A stretch of DNA of 10,137 nt, taken from NCBI GenBank assembly GCA_945957225.1, contig CAMFKK010000051.1:1-10137 (forward strand), given 5' to 3'. The notes beneath the pieces were generated by a model. It did no database searches and was not told the origin of the DNA. It was given only the letters and a program-made list of their open reading frames with translations. Numbering within the stretch: the first letter of the stretch is position 1; each line of letters begins with the position of its first letter. Below are positions 4,964 through 10,137 of the stretch, piece by piece. Made by a program: the position numbers and the translations under genes. This DNA is from an uncultured Sphingobacteriia bacterium (GTDB lineage: Bacteria; Bacteroidota; Bacteroidia; Chitinophagales; Chitinophagaceae).

Positions 4964-6253
4964 ATGAGATTGACCAAATTGTTTACAATCCTTTGTTCTT
5001 GTGCAGCCGTTTTATGGCAGACCCAGCTATGGGCGCAGCAACCAAAAACGATCCCCCCCGCGCACCAATCCATTCAAGCAGCCACGGACCAAATTGCTGA
5101 AAAACTGGTTCAAATTAGAAGAACCCTTCACCAGCATCCAGAATTAGCTGGCAAAGAACAGCAAACCCAAGCTTTTCTAAAAGAGCATCTGTTGCAGCTA
5201 GGTTTAGAAGTGAAAATTCCCGCCAATGGCTATGGCATCATCGGTATTTTAAAAGGTGCTAAACCAGGCAAAAAAATTGCTTGGAGGGCCGATATGGATG
5301 CCCTACCCAATGATTTTCCAGACCCAGTTGATTTCAAATCAACCAAAGCCGGTGTACAACACGGTTGTGGACACGATATTCATATGGCTATAGCCCTAGG
5401 CATAGCAGAAGTGTTGTCAAAAAACAAAGCCTTATTCAATGGCACTGTCTATTTTATCTTTCAACCCGAGGAAGAAACCTTTGTTGGTGCTAAAAAAATA
5501 TTGGACAATTTGGTTGCCCAATTACAACTATCAGAAATATATGGTTTACATGTAACTGCCACACCCGTTGGTCAGATCATGGTCAAAGCCAATGAAATAT
5601 TTGCCTATCAAAAAAGGATCCAACTCCGTTTTCAAAATGAATTGAGTGAGGCATCTATTCAAGAAATTACCAAGCTGGTATCAAAGGGTTTGTCTAGGTC
5701 TTTACCCAATAGTCAACCCTGGGAAATGCCATCAACCGTTGACCCAAATCTTGGTCTTGCAAACCCCAATACTATTTTCAAAGATTATTGTTTTGTCAAC
5801 CTTCCCTTTAGCAATGATCTTGATCATCAGGAACGCATTTTAGCTGCAGACCTATATGAAACCAATGCGGCTAATCTGGATCAAATTATTCCCAAAATCA
5901 AAGCATTGATAGCCGCAAGCCCATATGCTTCAAAGCTGCGCGCTGTCTCTATTATACAAGAAAACCCTACCATTCAAAATCACCAGCAGTTAACCCAATC
6001 TGCTATGGAAATCCTTGACAAAATTTATGGAAAAAATTATGTGGTAAGAGACTATGGTCAGGTTCCTTTTTTCAATGATGATTTTGCATATTTCCAACAA
6101 AAAATCCCAGGCGTATATTTTTTGTTTGGTGGCTCCAATTTTGAAAAAGGCATGATTGCCATGAACCATGCACCCAATTTTATGGTAGACGAAACCTGTA
6201 TTGGTATTGGGGTCAAAAGCTTTGCTTCCTTATTATTAGAAAGAGCGCAATAA
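4964..6253 (+). CDS. exported M20 family metallopeptidase / N-acyl amino acid amidohydrolase-like
   Basis: 429 residues, with a signal peptide probably cut at LWA|QQP after residue 24, so periplasmic or secreted. The M20D (aminoacylase/hippurate hydrolase) catalytic domain is clear: RRTLHQHPEL (52-61), RADMDALP (108-115), HGCGHDIH (133-140) with metal ligands C135 and H137, QPEEE (167-171) with the catalytic and metal glutamates E170 and E171, GLH196, and near the end NHAPNF with H402. Such enzymes use two metal ions to cleave N-acyl amino acids or short peptides. The lid domain (about 205-310) is odd: the usual GKGGHAAxPH segment with its active-site His is absent and replaced by a charged, partly helical stretch. 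Also N-D-D-F replaces the common E-D-F before the last motif. Hydrolase activity is likely, but the substrate is open. The amidohydrolase gene follows after 26 nt. No clear promoter of its own. Confidence 0.88.
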   Translation: MRLTKLFTILCSCAAVLWQTQLWAQQPKTIPPAHQSIQAATDQIAEKLVQIRRTLHQHPELAGKEQQTQAFLKEHLLQLGLEVKIPANGYGIIGILKGAKPGKKIAWRADMDALPNDFPDPVDFKSTKAGVQHGCGHDIHMAIALGIAEVLSKNKALFNGTVYFIFQPEEETFVGAKKILDNLVAQLQLSEIYGLHVTATPVGQIMVKANEIFAYQKRIQLRFQNELSEASIQEITKLVSKGLSRSLPNSQPWEMPSTVDPNLGLANPNTIFKDYCFVNLPFSNDLDHQERILAADLYETNAANLDQIIPKIKALIAASPYASKLRAVSIIQENPTIQNHQQLTQSAMEILDKIYGKNYVVRDYGQVPFFNDDFAYFQQKIPGVYFLFGGSNFEKGMIAMNHAPNFMVDETCIGIGVKSFASLLLERAQ

Positions 6254-6279
6254 TAACCTCTCCAATCAAACCCATACCC

Positions 6280-7698
6280 ATGTTTAAATCAACTCAACTA
6301 ATAGGTCTGGTTCTTATGGGTCTTTGTCTTGTTAGTAAAAAAAGCCATGCTCAACAGACCGCAACAAATGCATGGGTCATTCAACACGTGAATATTATTA
6401 CCATGAATGAGGCCAATAGCATCATTCCCAATGCCACTGTTTATATTGCTGATCATCAGATTGTATCCATTAATGGTGCCTATCCAAAAAACGCAACCGT
6501 AATTGATGGAAAGGGAAAATGGCTGATGCCCGGATTAATTGATATGCACGTGCATACTCCTACTGATGTTGGACCCTTTGGCCTCAAATATCCTACACAA
6601 GGAGCTACTATTTTTTTTGATCTCCAAGATCAAATGCTACTTTATATTGCCAATGGTGTTAGTACCATTTTTGAATTGAGTGCCAGAGCAGAACATTTTG
6701 GACAAAGAAATGAAATAGCTAAGGGCACAGTCATTGGTCCTAGAATGGCATTGGCTGCCATGATTGATGGCGGTACTGGTCAAGGTCGCAGTGTGAATAC
6801 GCCAGAAGAGGGCAGACAAGCGGTCAAAAGTGCTAAAGCAGAGGGCTATGAATTTATAAAGGTCTATGCCTATTTAAATCCGGCCACTTATTTTGCCATT
6901 ATTGATGAATCCAATAAGCAAGGTCTTAAAGTCATTGGCCATATTCCAACTAGTTTTAAAGACAAATTAAAAGAGGCTTTTGTTCCTGGTTTTGGCATGG
7001 TAGCTCATGCTGAAGAGCTGACCAATTATGCCAAAGATTATTCAGATCAGGAAGCCCAAGAAATGGCGGCTCTTTTAAAAACCAATGGAACTTGGCTTTC
7101 TCCTACCCTGATTACCATGGAAGCCATTGCTTCTCAAGTCAGGTCATTAGAACCTCTGAAAGCCTTACCCAGCCTAGCTTATGTACATCCCCTATTGCAA
7201 AGCAAATGGCTTACAGCTAACAAATACAACAAAATGTCTAGCCCAGAAAATATTGCCCATTTTGAACAATACACTAGGTTCAATTTACAATTAGTCAAAG
7301 CCTGTGCTGCTGTAGGAGTTCCCATTGTAGCCGGAACAGACGCAGGAACATCAGGTGTGATTGCAGGATTTTCTTTGCCCGATGAAATGGCTTTATTGGT
7401 CAAAGCAGGTCTATCGCCGCAGGCAGCCATTGCTTCTGCTACCAAATTACCTGCCCAGTGGTTGGGTATTGACAAAGTATTGGGTAGCATTGAAGCAGGT
7501 AAATTGGCAGACTTGATTTTACTAGAAGAGAATCCCCTAAATGATATTCAAAACATCCGCAAAATTGCTGCTGTCATCATCAATGGTCAATGGTTGGATC
7601 AAGCGAGTATTCAAAAAAAGCTGCAGCATTTGGCGCAGAAAAATACCAATATGAAAGATCAGTTTGATTGGAAAACCATTACCAGTCCTAAAAAATAG
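6280..7698 (+). CDS. exported amidohydrolase, imidazolonepropionase/Xaa-dipeptidase-like
   Basis: 472 residues of the metal-dependent amidohydrolase superfamily. A signal peptide is likely cut at SHA|QQT after residue 24, placing it outside the cytoplasm. The small beta-sandwich starts around 32 (VIQHVNIITMNE), then GLIDMHVH (85-92) supplies the first metal pair H90 and H92. FIKVY holds K194, the expected carboxylated bridging lysine. H221 in VIGHIP and H243 in AHAEE are the second metal site, and AGTDAG carries the catalytic aspartate D354. The C-terminal ASATKLPAQWLGI, then the GSIEAGKLADLILLEENPL segment, is the standard return to the sandwich domain. All catalytic residues are intact. Known members of this group hydrolyse Xaa-Arg/Lys or Xaa-Pro dipeptides, cyclic amides or N-acyl compounds; the substrate here is unknown. 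It starts 26 nt after the M20 gene, which suggests one transcript and consecutive steps in degrading the same class of compound. Confidence 0.9.
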   Translation: MFKSTQLIGLVLMGLCLVSKKSHAQQTATNAWVIQHVNIITMNEANSIIPNATVYIADHQIVSINGAYPKNATVIDGKGKWLMPGLIDMHVHTPTDVGPFGLKYPTQGATIFFDLQDQMLLYIANGVSTIFELSARAEHFGQRNEIAKGTVIGPRMALAAMIDGGTGQGRSVNTPEEGRQAVKSAKAEGYEFIKVYAYLNPATYFAIIDESNKQGLKVIGHIPTSFKDKLKEAFVPGFGMVAHAEELTNYAKDYSDQEAQEMAALLKTNGTWLSPTLITMEAIASQVRSLEPLKALPSLAYVHPLLQSKWLTANKYNKMSSPENIAHFEQYTRFNLQLVKACAAVGVPIVAGTDAGTSGVIAGFSLPDEMALLVKAGLSPQAAIASATKLPAQWLGIDKVLGSIEAGKLADLILLEENPLNDIQNIRKIAAVIINGQWLDQASIQKKLQHLAQKNTNMKDQFDWKTITSPKK

Positions 7699-7719
7699 TC
7701 TTGAAAAATTAAGTTTTCC

Positions 7720-7753
7720 TTTGTTCTTCCGCAGGTTCAAAACAATATCTTTG
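7720..7753 (+). promoter_or_regulatory. Bacteroidota-type promoter of cbs
   Basis: TTTG at 7720-7723, a 22-nt spacer and a perfect TATCTTTG at 7746-7753. Transcription should begin near 7760, with a leader of about 14 nt before ATG 7774 and no Shine-Dalgarno. The spacer is slightly longer than the most common 19-21 nt. Its presence separates cbs from the hydrolase pair upstream. Confidence 0.6.
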
Positions 7754-7773
7754 TTCCAAACAAGTGTTAGTTT

Positions 7774-9129
7774 ATGTGGCTGAACAATATCCTCGAGACC
7801 ATTGGAAATACTCCCCTGATTCAGATTAATAAGATCTGCAAGGACTTACCCGCAACCGTGCTGGCCAAAGTGGAATACTTTAATCCTGGGAATAGTATCA
7901 AGGACCGCATGGCCCTGAAAATGCTAGAAGTAGCTGAACAAGAAGGTAAGATCAAACCTGGTGGTACCATTATTGAAGGTACTTCTGGTAATACCGGTAT
8001 GGGTTTGGCCTTAGCCGCTGTGGTCAAGGGTTATAAATGCATTTTCACCACTACAGACAAACAGTCTAAGGAAAAAGCCGATATTCTTAAAGCCGTTGGT
8101 GCAGAAGTAATTGTTTGCCCTACCAACGTAGAACCCTCTGATCCCCGCTCCTATTATTCTGTGTCTAAGCGATTGGCTACCGAAGTGCCCAACTCTTGGT
8201 ACGTGAATCAATATGATAACCTTGCCAATAGACAGGCACACTATGAGCAAACAGGACCTGAAATCTGGGAACAGACAGAAGGAAAAATTACGCACTTGGT
8301 GGTAGCCAGTGGAACTGGTGGCACCATTGTGGGTACTGCGCAATATTTAAAAGAAAAAAATCCCAAGATCCAAATCTGGGCCATTGATTCTTATGGCTCA
8401 TTGCTTAAGAAATATTTTGAAACTGGTGAGCTGGATCAGAAAGAAGTCTATCCCTATATCTCGGAAGGATTTGGAGAAGATTTTGTTCCAGCCAACTATG
8501 ATATGAGCGTGATTGATCGCTTTGAAAAAGTAACCGATAAAGACGGTGCGGTCATGGCCAGAAGAATTGCCAAAGAAGAAGGTCTTTTCTGTGGATACAG
8601 CGCTGGGAGCTGCTTACAGGGCGTACTGCAATTAAAGGAACACTTGAAAAAAGACGATGTAGTGGTTTGTATCTTTCATGACCATGGTAGCCGTTATGTA
8701 GGAAAAATTTATAACGACGAGTGGATGATGGAACGCGGTTTCCTTGACGTGAAAACATTCAAAGACATTGTGAGTGGCCGTAGTAGTAAGCGTTTGGTGA
8801 CCATCGCCCCTGGGCAAAGCGTGGCCGATGCAGTGGAATTAATGAAGAAATATGATATTGAACAAATTCCTGTAATGGAAGCTGGTGAGATGATTGGCGC
8901 GGTGTCTGAAACAGGTTTGTTTATGAAAGTATTTAGCAATCCAGAAATCAAAACGGCATCAGTGCAAAGTGTTTTAGAATCTGCTTATCCTATTGTTGCT
9001 TTTGATACGCCGGTTGAAAGACTGAGTTCACTCATCACCAAAGAAAATGGTGCGGTACTAGCCAAGGATGAAAAAGGCGACTACCATATTGTTACCAAAT
9101 ATGACGTGATTCAAAGCCTTGCCAAATAA
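7774..9129 (+). CDS. cbs: cystathionine beta-synthase with C-terminal CBS-domain pair
   Basis: PLP enzyme that condenses serine and homocysteine to cystathionine in the cytoplasm (transsulfuration); related enzymes use O-acetylserine and sulfide. 451 residues. NILETIGNTPLIQ opens the fold-type II core. NPGNSIKDR (37-45) carries the PLP-binding lysine K43. GTSGNTGMGLALAA (69-82) is the substrate-carboxylate loop. SGTGGT (179-184) grips the PLP phosphate, and GLFCGYSAGS (270-279) holds a serine near the pyridine nitrogen. DEWMMERGFLD ends the core. Residues about 330-451 form two CBS motifs (a Bateman module) that in animal enzymes bind S-adenosylmethionine; the ligand here is unknown. The N-terminal haem-binding extension of animal enzymes is missing, as in other bacteria. 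The close resemblance of the core to eukaryotic CBS favours cystathionine synthase over cysteine synthase. The next gene starts 3 nt after the stop. Confidence 0.92.
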   Translation: MWLNNILETIGNTPLIQINKICKDLPATVLAKVEYFNPGNSIKDRMALKMLEVAEQEGKIKPGGTIIEGTSGNTGMGLALAAVVKGYKCIFTTTDKQSKEKADILKAVGAEVIVCPTNVEPSDPRSYYSVSKRLATEVPNSWYVNQYDNLANRQAHYEQTGPEIWEQTEGKITHLVVASGTGGTIVGTAQYLKEKNPKIQIWAIDSYGSLLKKYFETGELDQKEVYPYISEGFGEDFVPANYDMSVIDRFEKVTDKDGAVMARRIAKEEGLFCGYSAGSCLQGVLQLKEHLKKDDVVVCIFHDHGSRYVGKIYNDEWMMERGFLDVKTFKDIVSGRSSKRLVTIAPGQSVADAVELMKKYDIEQIPVMEAGEMIGAVSETGLFMKVFSNPEIKTASVQSVLESAYPIVAFDTPVERLSSLITKENGAVLAKDEKGDYHIVTKYDVIQSLAK

Positions 9130-9132
9130 GCC

Positions 9133-9930
9133 ATGCCCCATTCTAGATTAACCGTTACTGACCAGTTGGGCAGGGAAATGCAAGTGCTATCACAACCCAA
9201 GCGGATTGTGTCACTAGTTCCTTCTCAAACAGAACTGCTCTTTGACCTAGGGCTAGACGAGGAAGTGATTGGCATTACCAAGTTTTGTATACATCCTGAA
9301 AAATGGTTCCGCAGCAAGACCAGGATTGGGGGCACCAAAGACGTGAATATAGCGTTGGTAAAATCATTGTCTCCTGATTTAATCATTGCCAATAAAGAAG
9401 AAAATCATCGGGACCAAATTGAAGCCCTGAGCAAGTTTGCGCCGGTTTGGGTGAGTGATATTGTGAATTATTCCGAGGCTTTTACCATGATTAGATCCGT
9501 TGCCCAAATAACTGGCAGAGTGGCCCATGGGCAACAATTGCTGGCCAAGATTGAAAAGGCATTTCAGCAAATGCCTGCTCATCCCCTACATCCAACTGCG
9601 GCTTATTTGATCTGGAAAGACCCTTATATGACGGTTGGAGCAGATACGTTTATCCACAATATTTTAAGCCTGGCCGGTTTTCAAAATTGCTTTGCATCTA
9701 GCCTGCGTTATCCTGAAATTACCGTTGCTGATATACAAGAAAAAGCACCCGAATACCTATTCCTTTCTTCTGAGCCCTATCCCTTCAAAATGAAACATAT
9801 CAAGGCTTTGCAAGCCAATTTGCCCCATACCAAGATCCATTTGGTCAACGGTGAAATGTTTAGTTGGTATGGTAGCCGTATGCAATTTACCCCGCGATAT
9901 ATTGGGGAATTGTTACAATCAATTCTGTAG
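9133..9930 (+). CDS. BtuF-like periplasmic-binding-fold protein (cobalamin/siderophore receptor family) lacking a signal peptide
   Basis: 265 residues of the helical-backbone metal receptor family (Peripla_BP_2), the binding component of ABC importers for vitamin B12, haem and iron-siderophores. Typical blocks are RIVSLVPSQTELLFDLGL (24-41), VIGITKFCIHP, RIGGTKDVNIALVKSLSPDLII, and near the end NGEMFSWYGSRM. Most family members begin with a signal peptide or lipobox. This one starts MPHSRLTVTDQLGRE with no hydrophobic segment, and the upstream gene ends 3 nt before the ATG, so no longer N-terminus is possible without overlapping cbs. It therefore looks cytosolic, or is exported by an unusual route. 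No permease or ATPase gene is adjacent. Tight coupling to cbs suggests a role tied to homocysteine or cobalamin use, but the ligand is not known. Family is firm, function tentative. Confidence 0.87.
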   Translation: MPHSRLTVTDQLGREMQVLSQPKRIVSLVPSQTELLFDLGLDEEVIGITKFCIHPEKWFRSKTRIGGTKDVNIALVKSLSPDLIIANKEENHRDQIEALSKFAPVWVSDIVNYSEAFTMIRSVAQITGRVAHGQQLLAKIEKAFQQMPAHPLHPTAAYLIWKDPYMTVGADTFIHNILSLAGFQNCFASSLRYPEITVADIQEKAPEYLFLSSEPYPFKMKHIKALQANLPHTKIHLVNGEMFSWYGSRMQFTPRYIGELLQSIL

Positions 9931-9945
9931 TTAACAGACCTAGAC

Positions 9946-9962
9946 TGTGTATTTTTTACACA
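9946..9962. terminator. small hairpin after the BtuF-like gene, possible terminator
   Basis: TGTGTA (9946-9951) and TACACA (9957-9962) pair around a TTTTT loop, 16 nt after the stop codon of the BtuF-like gene. The 6-bp stem is weak in G+C and no T-run follows on the plus strand. It is the only stem-loop between that gene and the aldolase, so it may mark the transcript end, with low confidence. Confidence 0.3.
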
Positions 9963-10038
9963 ATGAAAGGATGAATTTTGGCACAAAAAACCTATCTTAG
10001 CTATCCCTAATCAATTAGCCAGTTATTAAAATTATTAT

Positions 10039-10137
10039 ATGAAAAAATACAGAGCCGGGGTCTTGTTCGGTGATGAACTAGAAGCCCTTTACAACGATGC
10101 CAAAGACAATCAGTTTGCTTTACCAGCAGTTAACACC
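10039..10137 (+). CDS. fbaA: class II fructose-bisphosphate aldolase, N-terminal fragment (runs off the right edge)
   Basis: Cleaves fructose 1,6-bisphosphate to glyceraldehyde 3-phosphate and dihydroxyacetone phosphate in glycolysis, using zinc. Only the first 33 residues are present: MKKYRAGVLFGDELEALYNDAKDNQFALPAVNT. The GV-x-x-GDE segment (7-13) and the FALPAVN block (26-32) are the conserved opening of class II aldolases; zinc ligands lie beyond the edge. The ATG lies 108 nt after the previous stop. The leader is A/T-rich without a Shine-Dalgarno, and no convincing promoter could be placed in the gap. Confidence 0.85.
   Translation, partial: MKKYRAGVLFGDELEALYNDAKDNQFALPAVNT

Noticed and set aside
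4974..5002. Lipoprotein lipobox in the M20 signal peptide (C11 or C13)
   Set aside because: Residues before C11 (TIL) and C13 (LCS) do not fit the lipobox well and the leader would be very short; the WA|QQ cleavage site is better.
4843..5073. Minus-strand frame of 76 codons across the 4896-4925 inverted repeat
   Set aside because: It overlaps the ends of two well-supported plus-strand genes and shows no domain or signal of its own.
7179..7490. Minus-strand frame of 103 codons inside the amidohydrolase
   Set aside because: It is opposite the conserved AGTDAG and C-terminal regions of an intact enzyme, and its product is low-complexity Ala/Pro with no motif.
9977..10009. TTTG (9977-9980) and TATCCCTA (10002-10009) as an aldolase promoter
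   Set aside because: Only the TA of the -7 element matches. The better TATCTTAG at 9993-10000 is just 12 nt from the TTTG, so neither arrangement is convincing.

Overview
The window looks like ordinary chromosomal sequence from a member of the Bacteroidota, most likely Chitinophagales/Chitinophagaceae. This rests on four things: Bacteroidota-type promoters (TTTG, about 20-22 nt, then TAnnTTTG) ahead of three transcription units; almost no Shine-Dalgarno sequences; exported proteins whose predicted mature N-terminus is Gln; and families typical of the group (DUF3810, the YceD/L32/PlsX cluster, a two-CBS-domain cystathionine beta-synthase). I see no mobile element, tRNA, rRNA, CRISPR array or phage gene.

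Left part (1-4362): a 5' fragment of a 4'-phosphopantetheinyl transferase on the minus strand, starting with GTG, is divergent from dcd (dCTP deaminase). dcd converges on a membrane-anchored DUF3810 protein with an HExxH motif. Divergent from that, a strong promoter (2136-2167) drives yceD-rpmF-plsX, linking a ribosome-associated DUF177 protein, a cysteine-free bL32 and the acyl-phosphate synthase of phospholipid synthesis. plsX converges on a small secreted protein of unknown function.

Middle part (4363-7698): a 343-nt intergenic region holds several small palindromes and a promoter whose -33 element lies inside an inverted repeat. It drives a 60-residue exported peptide gene with an A/C-rich leader. 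A perfect 10-bp inverted repeat follows. Then come two exported hydrolases in tandem: an M20 metallopeptidase with an atypical lid domain, and an amidohydrolase of the imidazolonepropionase-like group. They plausibly form a periplasmic unit that trims dipeptides or N-acylated amino acids. This is the least explained and most interesting part of the window.

Right part (7699-10137): a clear promoter drives cystathionine beta-synthase and, 3 nt later, a BtuF-like metal/cobalamin-receptor fold protein with no signal peptide. The pairing hints at a homocysteine/B12 link. The window closes with the first 33 codons of a class II fructose-bisphosphate aldolase.

I do not see a clearly new multi-gene system. 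The best candidates for follow-up are the peptide plus double-hydrolase region with its two inverted repeats, the lid-deficient M20 enzyme and the cbs/BtuF-like pair.
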